A stretch of 64,000 nucleotides of DNA, taken from JALOLG01 sp963776935 (lineage in GTDB: Bacteria > Actinomycetota > Acidimicrobiia > Acidimicrobiales > Ilumatobacteraceae). Below are positions 27,622-36,571 of this stretch, in pieces. The notes beneath the pieces were generated by a model. The model worked only from the letters and a program-made list of their open reading frames with translations. It had not been told where the DNA came from and searched no databases. The stretch is from contig CAVZOP010000001.1 in the NCBI GenBank assembly GCA_963776935.1, positions 434,001-498,000 of the forward strand, written 5' to 3'. The position numbers were made by a program, and so were the translations under genes. How positions within the stretch are numbered: position 1 is the stretch's first letter; each line of letters starts with the position of its first letter.

Positions 27622-28815
27622 GTGAGCGAGTCGGTGGACGCCCCGACAACCGACGCCGGTGAGATCGCGGTCGCGTTCACGTGGCTGCTGCGCGGCGCCG
27701 GCCTGGACGTCCCGATGAGCTCGACGATCGCGTTCACCGAGGCGCTCGTCGCGACCGGGATCGGCGACCGCGACGACACGTACTGGGCGGGCCGGGCGAC
27801 GCTCGTGCGCCGTCCGGAGGACCACGAGATCTACGACCGGGCGTTCAAGGTGTTCTGGGAGGATCGCCAATCGTCGGGTGAGCCACCACCGGCCGAGGAA
27901 CCGCTGCACATCACGCTCGCCGTCGACGACGACACGGGCGACGAGGAGGCGCCGGACGAACCCGAATCCGCCGACGCGTCCGACGAGGAGACGATCGAAC
28001 TGCGCTTCAGCGCCACCGAGGTGCTCCGGCACAAGGACTTCGCCGACTACTCCGAACAGGAGTTGAACGAGGCCCAGCAGCTGATGACCCGCCTCCGCCT
28101 CGCCGGTTCGCCCCGCGAGTCGCGGCGTCTCTCCGGCAGCAAGGGGCGCACCGCCCGACCCGACCTGCGCCGCACGGTCCGGGCGGCGATGAAGTCGAAC
28201 GGCGAACCGTTCCGGCGGCACTGGCGTGAGCCGACCACCCGCAACCGCCGGCTCGTGCTGCTGCTCGACGTCAGCGGATCGATGGAGCCGTACGCGAGGG
28301 CGTTGCTGCGATTCGTCCACGCCGCCGTCGCCGGACGCCAGAAGGTCGAGGCGTTCTCGCTCGGCACCCGGCTGACCCGCATCACCCGCGAGCTCTCGAG
28401 CCGCGACCCGGACATCGCCCTGCGTCAGACATCGACGCGGGTCGTCGACTGGAGTGGTGGGACCCGCCTCGGTGAGGGGTTGCGGCAGTTCAACGACGCC
28501 TGGGGCCAGCGCGGCATGGCGCGGGGCGCGATCGTGGTCATCCTCTCGGACGGATGGGATCGCGGCGACCCGGCTGTGCTGGCGGAGCAGATGGTGCGTC
28601 TCCACCGCGTCGCCCACCGGGTCATCTGGGTGAACCCGCTGAAGGTCACACCGGGCTACGCCCCCCTCGCCCGCGGCATGGCCGCCGCGCTTCCATACGT
28701 CGACGCCTTCGTCGAAGGTCACTCGGTCGCGGCCCTCGAGGAGCTCGCCCGGGCAATCAGCAGCGACGACGCGACGGGTACTGTCGGTCCGCTCCCCACC
28801 CGGCGGAGGCCGTGA
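27622..28815 (+). CDS. coxE: VWA-domain protein, CoxE family
   Basis: 397 residues from a GTG start. An acidic linker (about residues 90-125) separates the helical N-terminus from a C-terminal von Willebrand A domain. Its metal-ion-dependent adhesion site is complete: DVSGSMEP (Asp216), SGGTRLGEGL, SDGWDRGD. CoxE works with the MoxR ATPase in maturing Mo hydroxylases; the adjacency of moxR and VWA genes is the standard module. Location cytoplasmic, no signal peptide. Confidence 0.92.
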   Translation: MSESVDAPTTDAGEIAVAFTWLLRGAGLDVPMSSTIAFTEALVATGIGDRDDTYWAGRATLVRRPEDHEIYDRAFKVFWEDRQSSGEPPPAEEPLHITLAVDDDTGDEEAPDEPESADASDEETIELRFSATEVLRHKDFADYSEQELNEAQQLMTRLRLAGSPRESRRLSGSKGRTARPDLRRTVRAAMKSNGEPFRRHWREPTTRNRRLVLLLDVSGSMEPYARALLRFVHAAVAGRQKVEAFSLGTRLTRITRELSSRDPDIALRQTSTRVVDWSGGTRLGEGLRQFNDAWGQRGMARGAIVVILSDGWDRGDPAVLAEQMVRLHRVAHRVIWVNPLKVTPGYAPLARGMAAALPYVDAFVEGHSVAALEELARAISSDDATGTVGPLPTRRRP

Positions 28816-28828
28816 CCCGGAGACACCC

Positions 28829-30416
28829 GTGAGCCCGATCGACATCCCATTCCGGCACGGCACCCTCGACACACCGATGCGTCGGGCCGTGTCCGTGCGC
28901 CCCGACCATGTGGCCGTGGTCGACGGCGATGTCCGCCTCACCTACGCCGAGCTCGACCGACGGATCGCCGGCGCCCGCGCCGGGCTGCGCGAGCTGGGTC
29001 TCGAATCGGGCGACCGGGTCGGCGGGCTGGCGCTCAACTCGTCGCGTCACCTCGAGGCGACGATGGGCGTGCCGACCACGAACCTCGTGCTGAACGACCT
29101 CAACTTCCGGCTCGCGTTGCCCGAGTTGGAGTTCATCGTCAACGACTCCGGCGCCCGGGTGCTGCTCGCCGACGAGCGTCACTGGGAGACCGCCACCGCC
29201 CTGCTCGACCGTTGCGACTGCCTCGAGCAGCTGATCTGGTTGAGCGACGGGCCGGCGCCAGACGGCGAGGCGACGTGGGACGAGCTCTGCCGCGGCGACC
29301 CCCGTCGAACCACCCGCCGACCTCGACGCCGACAGCGTGGCCGGCATCACCTACACCGGCGGCACGACCGGGCTGCCGAAGGGCGTGATGCAGACGCACG
29401 GCAACTTGATGGTGAACGCCAAGCACCTGATGTGGGCCAACCCGCTGCACCCGGACGACCGCTTCTTGCACGTCACCCCGATGTTCCATTCGGCGGGCGT
29501 CGCCAACATCTACGTCCTCACCCTCGTCGGCGGTACCCACGTGATCTGCCCGGGCTTCGAACCCGACCTCGTCGGGCGACTGATCGAGCAACACGAGATC
29601 ACGGGCTGCGTGCTCGTGCCGACGATGATCAACATGTTCCTGAATCATCCCGGTACCGCCGGGCGCGACCTGTCGACGTGGCGGTTGTGCATCTACGCCG
29701 CCTCGCCGATGCCCGTGGCGCTGTTGCGGCGGGCCCTCGCCGAGCTGCCGTGCGACTTCGTGCAGTGCTATGGCATGACCGAGGCGTCTCCGCACGTGGC
29801 CCAGCTCTCGGCCCTCGACCACCGGCTCGGGCTGTCCGGCGACACCGACGCACTGCGGCGGCTCGCCAGCTGCGGCACACCGTGCATCGGAGTCGACGTC
29901 GAGATCCGCCGGCCCGACGACACCCGCTGCGAGATCGGCGAGATCGGCGAGATCGTGGTTCGCGGCCCCAACGTGATGCCCGGGTACTGGAACCGTCCCG
30001 ACGAGACGGCCAAGGCCTTCACGCCCGATGGCTGGTACCGCAGTGGTGACCTGGCATCGGTCGACGCCGGCGGGTACATCTTCATCGTCGACCGCGCCAA
30101 GGACATGATCGTGTCCGGCGGCGAGAACGTGTACACGACCGAGGTCGAGAACGCGCTCGCCACCCATCCGGCCGTGGTCGAAGTGGCGGTGTTCGGCGTG
30201 CCGCACGAACAATGGGTCGAAGCGGTGCATGCCGAGGTTTTCGTCAGAGACGGTTTCGACGTCACCGAGGAGGACCTGGTCGCCCACTGTCGCCAGTCGA
30301 TCGGTGGGTTCAAGGTGCCCCGCTCGATCGCCTTGCGCAGGGAGCCGTTGCCGAAGTCGGGGGCCGGCAAGATCCTCAAGCGCGAGATCCGGGCGCCGTA
30401 CTGGACCGACACCTGA
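28829..30416 (+). pseudogene. AMP-dependent acyl-CoA synthetase/ligase (frameshifted)
   Basis: About 528 residues if repaired. The N-terminal part runs to DELCRGDP; the rest continues in the +1 frame from 29305 onward. Dropping one C from the C5 run at 29299-29303 joins them as CRGDPVEPPADLDADS. ANL signatures follow: TYTGGTTGLPKGVMQTH, YGMTEASP, YRSGDLASVD, and the late catalytic Lys in PKSGAGKILKREIR. It activates a carboxylic acid to its CoA thioester. In this island it could act on the acid formed by the aldehyde hydroxylase; the substrate is unknown. Confidence 0.88.
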
Positions 30417-30505
30417 CCCAGACCCGGAACACCGAACGCGCCGGGGCGACAGAGTTCACACAACAGCCAGGTCCCCGGCAGAAGAGTGGCACCAGACTTG
30501 CGATA

Positions 30506-30518
30506 CCCTTGAAGGGTT
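30506..30518. promoter_or_regulatory. Short palindrome upstream of the FkbM-type gene
   Basis: ACCCTT-G-AAGGGT, a perfect 13-base palindrome within the 168-base gap (30417-30584), 66 bases before the next start codon. Possible operator; nothing else is evident in the gap. Confidence 0.35.
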
Positions 30519-30584
30519 CAATGATGCGTTGGGCGACGCGGACCATTCGATCCGATACCCCCGACATGTAAGGGCGGGTCTGGT

Positions 30585-31154
30585 ATGAAGCTCGGAGAGC
30601 TCTTCCGGGACGCGAGGCGCTTCGGCCTCGCTTTCCCGATGCGCCACCTCCGACGGCTCGCGGGCCAACGTGAGTACGTGACCACGCTCCGCGGGGTGGG
30701 TCCGGTGACGCTGCGCCTCGACAACAGCGACGCCGACGTCTTCCGGCAGGTCTTTCGATACCGCGAGTACGACCTGAAGGGAACCGGGCAATGGCCGCGC
30801 GTCCAGGCGGCCTACGAGGCGTTGCTGGCAGCTGGCAAGCGGCCGATCATCATCGACGCCGGCGCCAACGTGGGCGCGAGCACGTTGTACTTCGCCACCA
30901 CCTACCCGGAGGCCATCGTCGTCGCCATCGAGCCGGACGCCGAGAACCTCGAACTGTGCCGACGCAACACACGGTCCTGCCCGAACGTTCGGCTGGTCGA
31001 AGCGGGCCTCGGTGGTGAGGCCGGCCTCGTCGAGCTGCGAGGGGGCGAGAACGGCTCGTGGAGCATCATGACGGAACGATCGGTGCAGCGTGCGGTCGCG
31101 ACCCAGGGCTTCGAGATGCTGACGATCGGCGAGAACACCGCCTTCATCCGCTGA
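30585..31154 (+). CDS. FkbM-family methyltransferase, C-terminally truncated
   Basis: 189 residues, against roughly 240-280 in the family. The SAM-binding motif I is present (PIIIDAGANVGASTLYFA), followed by VVAIEPDAENLELCRRN. The protein ends at TIGENTAFIR, where family members normally continue with the KIDIEG-type segment. No other frame carries that missing part before the next gene, only 69 bases away. It therefore looks like a genuine C-terminal deletion rather than a one-base error, and may be inactive. Its place in a Mo-hydroxylase island is unusual. Confidence 0.75.
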   Translation: MKLGELFRDARRFGLAFPMRHLRRLAGQREYVTTLRGVGPVTLRLDNSDADVFRQVFRYREYDLKGTGQWPRVQAAYEALLAAGKRPIIIDAGANVGASTLYFATTYPEAIVVAIEPDAENLELCRRNTRSCPNVRLVEAGLGGEAGLVELRGGENGSWSIMTERSVQRAVATQGFEMLTIGENTAFIR

Positions 31155-31223
31155 CCCCGACGACGGGTTCGGCGGATCGTTGCGGCCCGCGAAATCGCTG
31201 ATCACCGTGGCACAATCAAAGCC

Positions 31224-31541
31224 ATGAAGGAACTGCTCGACGATCTCGACCGGTGGCGCTCCGACGGCAAGCGGGTGGCCCTCGCCCGAGTGGTCGACAT
31301 CGAGGGTTCGGGCCCGCGCGACCCGGGCGCGGCGATGGCCGTCAGCATCGAGGGTGAGGTGGTCGGCAGCGTGAGCGGCGGCTGTGTCGAGGGGGCGGTG
31401 GTGACAGAAGCGCTGTCGATCCTCCACGGCGAACGGGAGCCCGGCATCGTCACGTTCGGCTACAGCGACGACGATGCGTTCGCCGTCGGTCTCACATGTG
31501 GCGGCACGATTCGGTTGTTCATCGAGGAACTCGACTGGTGA
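31224..31541 (+). CDS. XdhC/CoxI N-terminal domain protein
   Basis: 105 residues matching the XdhC/CoxI small domain: ALARVVDIEGSGPRDPGAAM, GSVSGGCVEGAVV with its Cys, and GLTCGGTIRLFIEEL with a second conserved Cys. XdhC proteins bind the molybdenum cofactor, promote its sulfuration and insert it into xanthine-dehydrogenase-type subunits. Here the domain is a separate gene overlapping (GTGA) the Rossmann-domain partner. Confidence 0.9.
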   Translation: MKELLDDLDRWRSDGKRVALARVVDIEGSGPRDPGAAMAVSIEGEVVGSVSGGCVEGAVVTEALSILHGEREPGIVTFGYSDDDAFAVGLTCGGTIRLFIEELDW

Positions 31542-32342
31542 CGATCTACACCGAACTCGCCACGCGCATCCGCGCCCAGTCGCCGGTCGCGCTGGCCACC
31601 GTCATCGACGGGCCCAACGTCGGGAGCAAGCTCCTCGTCGAGCCGGACGCCGACCCCCAGGGTTCGCTCGGGCATCCCGAGCTCGATCGCGTCGTCGCCC
31701 GTGACACGCGCGCCGAGCTCGAAGCCGGTCGCTCGGGCGTCCGTCACTACGGCCCGGAGGGTCAGACCACGCCCGAGGACCTCGTCGACACGCCGGTCGT
31801 GCGCGTGTTCGTCGAGAGTTGGTCACCCCCGCCCCAGATGTGGATCTTCGGTGCCGTCGACTTCACGGCCGCCCTCGCCAAGGTGGCCAAGGTCCTCGGC
31901 TACCGCGTCACCGTGTGCGACGCCCGCGAGATCTTCGCCACTCGCCGGCGGTTCCCGATGGCGGACGAGGTGCGGGTCACGTGGCCGGGCCCGATGTTCG
32001 AGGATCGGGGCGCCACGCTCGGTCCCCGGGACGCGGTGTGCATCCTCACCCACGACCCCAAGTTCGACGTCCCGGCGATCCAGGGCGCGCTCGACACGAA
32101 TGTCGGCTACATCGGCGTGATGGGCAGCCGGACCACCCACGCCAAACGGATGGAACGGCTCTCCGAGGTCGGGCGTCGACGATCCCGCCGACCTCGCCCG
32201 GCTGATGTCGCCGATCGGGCTCGACATCGGCGCCCGCACGCCGGAGGAGACGGCGATCTCGATCGTCGGCGAGATCATCGCCAACCGAACAGGCCGCCAC
32301 CCACCCAGCCTCCGCGACGGCGAAGGCCCAATCCACTCCTGA
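31538..32342 (+). pseudogene. XdhC Rossmann-domain protein (CoxF/CoxI-like), one-base frameshift
   Basis: About 267 residues if repaired. It begins with a short XdhC-type region (ALATVIDGPNVGSKLLVEPD), then the XdhC Rossmann domain (MWIFGAVDFTAALAKVA, YRVTVCDAREIFATRRRF, YIGVMGSRTTHAKRMERL). Removing one G from the GGG at 32171-32173 restores SEVGVDDPADLARLMSPIGL and the family's GARTPEETAISIVGEIIA, ending at TGA 32340-32342. Role: cofactor sulfuration and insertion for CoxL. Confidence 0.88.
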
Positions 32343-32468
32343 CGGACGGGGCGAAGTCGATGCTCCACGAAGGACTGGAGTTCGGGTGAGTCGTCGAAGC
32401 GGCCGGCGACAAACCTAGAGGCGTCGTCACGCTGGAGCGGAGACGACGAACTCGGAGGCCGAAGGCCC

Positions 32469-33152
32469 TTAGCTCAACGGGTCGGCGAAGACGACGTTGT
32501 CCGAGTGGCGCCCGGTGAGGAACGTGATCTCGACGTCGCTGCCGCGTTGACGGGAGTGCACCATCGCATCGCCGATGCCGAGGAACATCATCACGTGACC
32601 CGGGTAGTACATCAGGTCGCCGGCTTCGGCTGCGGTGCGCTCGACTCTCGTCGACGCGTTGATCTGGGCTCGGCTCTGACGTGCCAGATCGATCCCGGCG
32701 ACACCCCAGGCGAACGTCGTGAGACCGGAGCAGTCGAACCCGACGCCAGGCTCCGACGAGTTCGATCGGTACGGCACCCCGAGCTGGGTCAACGCCGCCA
32801 GCAACGCGGTCTGCTTGTCGAGCTCGGTGCGCGCCCACGCGTCGCGCATCATTGCCGCGGGGAGCCCGAGCTCGGCAGCCGCCAGGTTGGCCGCTTCGTC
32901 GCGCAGCCGGACGTAGCGGCCGTACGTGAGCGTGTAGCGGTCGTAGTTGAGCGTGTCGTCGACGTTGTCGAGATCGGACACCGCGTCCAGGGCCTGCGCG
33001 GAGATGTCGGCCAGGGCCGGCGAGATCGACCGGACGGTCGCCGCCTCGGCGGGGGCCGGCGCCACCACGGCGAACAGCGAGCCGAGCGTGACCATCGCAA
33101 CGATGGCGCGCCGAAGGCGAAAACGTGGGAGTTGGAGTCGAGGTGCTGACAT
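32469..33152 (-). CDS. Secreted NlpC/P60 family cysteine peptidase
   Basis: 227 residues. A basic N-terminus and hydrophobic core ending APAPAEA give a signal peptide of about 37 residues. A helical spacer precedes an NlpC/P60 domain. Catalytic Cys141 lies in FDCSGLT, His186 in YYPGHVMMFLG, with a late MVHSRQ. These enzymes cut peptide stems of peptidoglycan (D-Glu-meso-DAP bonds). It sits on the opposite strand inside the Mo island and seems unrelated to it. It is convergent with xdhC and divergent from the MobA-like gene. Confidence 0.9.
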   Translation of the reverse strand: MSAPRLQLPRFRLRRAIVAMVTLGSLFAVVAPAPAEAATVRSISPALADISAQALDAVSDLDNVDDTLNYDRYTLTYGRYVRLRDEAANLAAAELGLPAAMMRDAWARTELDKQTALLAALTQLGVPYRSNSSEPGVGFDCSGLTTFAWGVAGIDLARQSRAQINASTRVERTAAEAGDLMYYPGHVMMFLGIGDAMVHSRQRGSDVEITFLTGRHSDNVVFADPLS

Positions 33153-33294
33153 GAGAAGTTCCCGCCGAGCGCCCGAATCTTCGGGCTCCCGTCATTACGA
33201 GCGGTAAACATATCGACACCTAACCGCAACAATGAAGTCATTCGTCATCTTTTCGTCATCTGTTGTGCAGCTGCCGTTCGACAGAATCAGCGAT
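33153..33294. promoter_or_regulatory. Divergent promoter region, NlpC/P60 and MobA-like genes
   Basis: AT-richer than its surroundings. It contains GCCCGAATCTTCGGGC (33168-33183, able to form a short hairpin in the NlpC leader) and two near-tandem TTCGTCATCT units at about 33241-33261. Assignment of -10/-35 boxes is not secure. Confidence 0.4.
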
Positions 33295-33867
33295 ATGACC
33301 GTCGCGATCCTGCTCGCAGGGGGTGCCGGCAGCCGATTTCGTGGCGGCGGCCACAAACTCGATGCGACGATCCGGGGTCGGACGGTGGCCGAGAAGTCGA
33401 TCACCGCGGCCCTGGAGGCGGGAATCGGGCCGCTGCTCGTGGTCACCGGGGCCCACCGCATCGCCCTGCCGGCCGGTGCGACCGAGGTGTGGAACCCCGA
33501 CTGGGCAGATGGTCAGATCACGTCGCTGCGCCGTGGGATCGACGCCGCGCGTGAGCTCGGCGCGACCGCGGTCGTGGTCGGGCTCGCCGACCAACCATTC
33601 GTCACCGCCGACGCATGGCGGGCCGTCGCCGCATCGACATCGCCGATCGCGGTGGCCACCTACGACGGTCAGCGCGGCAATCCGGTACGCCTCGACGAGT
33701 CGGTGTGGCCGTTGCTGCCGGAGTCCGGTGACGAAGGCGCCCGCGGCCTGATCCGTGTTCGACCCGACCTCGTGGAGCCGATACCCTGCGCGGGTTCCCC
33801 CGCCGACATCGACACCGAGGAGGATCTGCGCCGATGGCAGAGCAACTCGTCAACGAATTCACCGTGA
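33295..33867 (+). CDS. MobA-like NTP transferase (molybdenum cofactor cytidylyltransferase type)
   Basis: 190 residues. Nucleotide-binding start AILLAGGAGSRFRGGGHKLD, metal motif VVVGLADQPFV, and the MocA-like features GNPVRLDES and GDEGARGLI. In Mo hydroxylase islands this type transfers CMP from CTP to Mo-molybdopterin to make the cytosine dinucleotide cofactor needed by CoxL. ATG 33295 is preferred to an earlier in-frame ATG because the P-loop-like motif then lies at the N-terminus. The 3' end overlaps coxG by 34 bases. Confidence 0.88.
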   Translation: MTVAILLAGGAGSRFRGGGHKLDATIRGRTVAEKSITAALEAGIGPLLVVTGAHRIALPAGATEVWNPDWADGQITSLRRGIDAARELGATAVVVGLADQPFVTADAWRAVAASTSPIAVATYDGQRGNPVRLDESVWPLLPESGDEGARGLIRVRPDLVEPIPCAGSPADIDTEEDLRRWQSNSSTNSP

Positions 33868-34553
33868 ACCGACCGATCGAGGAGGCCTGGCCGGTGATCT
33901 GCGACGTGGAGCGCATCGCGCCGTGCATGCCTGGTGCGCAGCTCGAAGAGATCGAGGGCGACATCTACCGCGGTGTCGTGAAGATCAAGCTCGGCGCGGT
34001 CTCCACGCAGTTCAAGGGACAGGCCCAGTTCGTCGAGCGCGACGACGTGAACCATCGGGCCAAGTTGAGAGCCGAAGGCCGCGACACCGGTGGGCGGGGG
34101 AACGCCGCCGCCGACATCACCGCCGAGGCCACCTCCTTGTCGCCGACGAGCACCAAGTGCTCCGTCACGACCGACCTCCACATCACCGGCAAGGTGGCCC
34201 AGTTCGGCCGCGGCATCATGGGTGACGTCAGCAAGAAGCTGATGGAACAGTTCGCCGGCAACCTGAACACGATGCTCGACGAGACCGCCCTCGACAAGAG
34301 CTCCGATGCGTCGTCGGACACCGCCGACACGCCGACCGGCGAGACCGCCGCCACCTCGACCACCGGCACGACCGATGCCACGGCGGCGAGCTCCGTCGCC
34401 GATGCGGCCACGCCGACCAAGCGCGTGATCAGCGGCCCGGCGACGGAACCGATCGACGTGGCGGGCATGGCCGGGCCGGCCTTGCTGAAGCGCATCGGTC
34501 CGGTGGTGCTCGGACTGCTCATCGTGTTCCTGCTGCTGCGCCGTCGCCGCTGA
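33834..34553 (+). CDS. coxG: CoxG: SRPBCC-domain protein with C-terminal membrane anchor
   Basis: 239 residues. An N-terminal CoxG/SRPBCC ligand-binding domain (FTVNRPIEEAWPVICDVERI, CMPGAQLEEIEGD) covers about residues 1-150. It is followed by a Thr/Ala/Asp-rich disordered linker, then a single transmembrane helix (GPVVLGLLIVFLLLRRRR) at the C-terminus. CoxG is required for membrane association of CO-dehydrogenase-type enzymes and electron delivery to the quinone pool. The presence of this anchor suggests the island's hydroxylase feeds the respiratory chain. Confidence 0.9.
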   Translation: MAEQLVNEFTVNRPIEEAWPVICDVERIAPCMPGAQLEEIEGDIYRGVVKIKLGAVSTQFKGQAQFVERDDVNHRAKLRAEGRDTGGRGNAAADITAEATSLSPTSTKCSVTTDLHITGKVAQFGRGIMGDVSKKLMEQFAGNLNTMLDETALDKSSDASSDTADTPTGETAATSTTGTTDATAASSVADAATPTKRVISGPATEPIDVAGMAGPALLKRIGPVVLGLLIVFLLLRRRR

Positions 34554-34558
34554 CCCCG

Positions 34559-35488
34559 ATGGACGACCGGGCGCGGGTACGCGAGCTCCTCGGTCGTGAA
34601 CCGCGCGGCGACTTCGAAGTCGTCGTGCGGGCGAGCGACGGTGATCCCGTTGTGCTGAAGGACGCGCCGCTGCTCGATGACGGCACCCCGATGCCGACCC
34701 GCTACTGGCTGATCGGGCCGGACGAGGTACGCCGGGTCAGCCAGCTCGAGGCGGCCGGCGGCGTCCGCGCCGCCGAGGCGGCGGTCGACGCCGCGCTCGT
34801 GGAAGACGCGCATCGTCGCTACGCCGCCGAGCGCGACGCGCTCGTGCCCGACGACCACGCCGGACCACGACCGTCGGGCGGGGTCGGCGGCACGCGAACC
34901 GGCGTCAAGTGCCTCCACGCCCATTACGCGTGGCACCTCGCGGGCGGTGACGATCCGATCGGCCGCTGGGTCGCCGAGCAACTCGAGCTCCCTGCCGAGG
35001 TGCACATCACGATCGGCGATTCGGCGACCGCGATCGCCGCCACGTCGAGGGTGCCAGGAGCGGCCGACACGTTGTGGACGGCCGAGCTGCCGTGGGGCGT
35101 CGTCAACCTCACCGCGACCGAGCTGGAAGGCAGCGATCCACCATCACCTGTCCAACTCACCAACGTTCTCGGCGCAGTCGGGGACGAGTTCGACGATGTG
35201 GTGCGTAACCACCCCGAGCTGATCGACATCGCGGCGGTCACGTTCAGCGGACAGCTGGCGACCACGCTGGCCCGCCTGGAAGTTGGCAAGGACGACGTCC
35301 CCGAACGGTTCGTCCTCGTTCGCGAGGCGGCCGAGGAGATCTTCCGAACGGTCGCCACCGAGACCGCCAGCGACCGGGCGTTCAACCCCGGGCTGCCACC
35401 GGAACACGTCGACACCGTTGTCGCCGCATGCTGCATCGTGCTCGCGGTGATGCGTCGACTCCATCTCGATCAGATCACGATCGCCTGA
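34559..35488 (+). CDS. DUF501 protein fused to a degenerate exopolyphosphatase (Ppx/GppA) domain II
   Basis: 309 residues. Residues 1-135 are DUF501 (PMPTRYWLIGPDEVRRVSQL, GGTRTGVKCLHAHYAWHLAG). From residue 148 the pattern follows the second actin-like domain of Ppx/GppA: an ITIGDSATAIAA strand where Ppx has DIGGGSTE, then ELPWGVVNLTATEL, VTFSGQLATTLARLEV, and a terminal HVDTVVAACCIVLAVMRRL. The phosphate-binding DxGGGS is lost and domain I is absent, so no phosphatase activity is expected. In actinobacteria DUF501 normally lies next to ppx and ftsB, consistent with fusion and decay. The Ppx relation is my reading of residue patterns. Confidence 0.7.
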   Translation: MDDRARVRELLGREPRGDFEVVVRASDGDPVVLKDAPLLDDGTPMPTRYWLIGPDEVRRVSQLEAAGGVRAAEAAVDAALVEDAHRRYAAERDALVPDDHAGPRPSGGVGGTRTGVKCLHAHYAWHLAGGDDPIGRWVAEQLELPAEVHITIGDSATAIAATSRVPGAADTLWTAELPWGVVNLTATELEGSDPPSPVQLTNVLGAVGDEFDDVVRNHPELIDIAAVTFSGQLATTLARLEVGKDDVPERFVLVREAAEEIFRTVATETASDRAFNPGLPPEHVDTVVAACCIVLAVMRRLHLDQITIA

Positions 35489-35494
35489 GTCACG

Positions 35495-36118
35495 ATGCGA
35501 CATCCATCCGCCCTCGGTCAGCTCTCGGCACCGATCCGCCTGTACGGGAAGCGGGTGATGATGCGCCCACTCGTGCCGGCCGACCATCGCGACTGGAGCA
35601 GCGTCCGACGTCACAACGAGGACTGGCTGGTGCCGTGGGAGCCGCGACGCGCCGCCAACCAGCCGGACCTCACACGCGACGGTTCGGCGTTCACCGCCCG
35701 CTGCACCGCCCGTGATCGCGACCGCATGGCCGACGCCGCGTACGCGTTCGGCCTCTTCGTCGACCAGCGGTTCGCCGGCGAGGTCAACCTCAACAACATC
35801 GTGCGCGGAGCGCTCCAGTCCGGCACGGTGGGCTACTGGATCGACCGCCAGCGCGCCGGTCAGTCGTACGTGGCGGAGGGCGTGATCGTGCTCACGCGCT
35901 TCGCGTTCGAGCAGCTCCACCTCCACCGGCTCGAGGTGTGCATCGTGCCGCGCAACGCCAACAGCCGGCGCGTCATGGAGAAGCTCGCGTTTCGCTGCGA
36001 GGGTCTCTCAGAGCGCTATCTCGAGATCGCTGGCGTGTGGGAGGACCACCTCCGCTTCGCCATCACCGCCGAGGACTGGGCCGAACGGCGCGACGAACTC
36101 ACCCGCGATTGGCTCTGA
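35495..36118 (+). CDS. GNAT acetyltransferase, RimJ/RimL type
   Basis: 207 residues. Core GNAT fold: VMMRPLVPADHRDW at the start, GEVNLNNIVRGALQSGTVGY, the acetyl-CoA pyrophosphate loop as RAGQSYVAEGV, and the terminal HRLEVCIVPRNANSRRVMEK typical of RimJ/RimL. Probably acetylates a protein N-terminus or an amino group of a small molecule. Seven bases after the DUF501 gene, so likely co-transcribed. Confidence 0.9.
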   Translation: MRHPSALGQLSAPIRLYGKRVMMRPLVPADHRDWSSVRRHNEDWLVPWEPRRAANQPDLTRDGSAFTARCTARDRDRMADAAYAFGLFVDQRFAGEVNLNNIVRGALQSGTVGYWIDRQRAGQSYVAEGVIVLTRFAFEQLHLHRLEVCIVPRNANSRRVMEKLAFRCEGLSERYLEIAGVWEDHLRFAITAEDWAERRDELTRDWL

Positions 36119-36133
36119 ACCGGAACGCGCCGC

Positions 36134-36454
36134 TTACGGTTCGCCGGCGAGCCGGAAGGCCTCTGCTCGCTCCTGGCGCACCTTCGAGCGCCGCTTCCAC
36201 ATCTTGGTCTTCCAGTGGCGGCTGGTGCGCTTCTGCGTCGCGGCCTTGGTCTTTGCGACCTCCGGGTCGTGATGGTGCATCGGCTTCCAGGCGGCGCCCG
36301 GTTCGTGGACATCGGATGGATCGAGACCAGCACTCACTTTGCTGGCCACTTGGTTGAGCTCGACATGGATCCGGTGCCGCTCGCTGTGGGCGTGGGCTCG
36401 CAGTTCCTGTTTTGGCGGCAACGGCACCTCGACGGTGCGATGACGCTGGCTCAT
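36134..36454 (-). CDS. Small basic hypothetical protein
   Basis: 106 residues, rich in Arg, Lys and His (MSQRHRTVEVPLPPKQELRA; a basic run from TSRHWKTKMWKRRSKVRQ). A strong ribosome-binding site (AGGGAGGT, about 7 bases before the ATG) supports it as a real gene. No family recognised; composition would suit nucleic-acid binding. Convergent with the GNAT gene. Upstream, 36455-36616 holds only its leader and repeat copy 3. Confidence 0.65.
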   Translation of the reverse strand: MSQRHRTVEVPLPPKQELRAHAHSERHRIHVELNQVASKVSAGLDPSDVHEPGAAWKPMHHHDPEVAKTKAATQKRTSRHWKTKMWKRRSKVRQERAEAFRLAGEP

Positions 36455-36571
36455 ATGGGCTACCTCCCTGTTCGGTGGTTGTAGCTCCTCCCCGTGAGGT
36501 GAACACTAGCGGCGTCGGGTCGCACTCTTCACGCCCGCTGTGTGACAGTTGTGCGCGATCCGTGTCTGATC

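Noticed and set aside
33153..33240. c-di-AMP (ydaO) riboswitch upstream of the NlpC/P60 gene
   Set aside because: Such riboswitches often precede these genes in actinobacteria, but this leader is under 100 bases and lacks the conserved core segments; only a short hairpin is seen.
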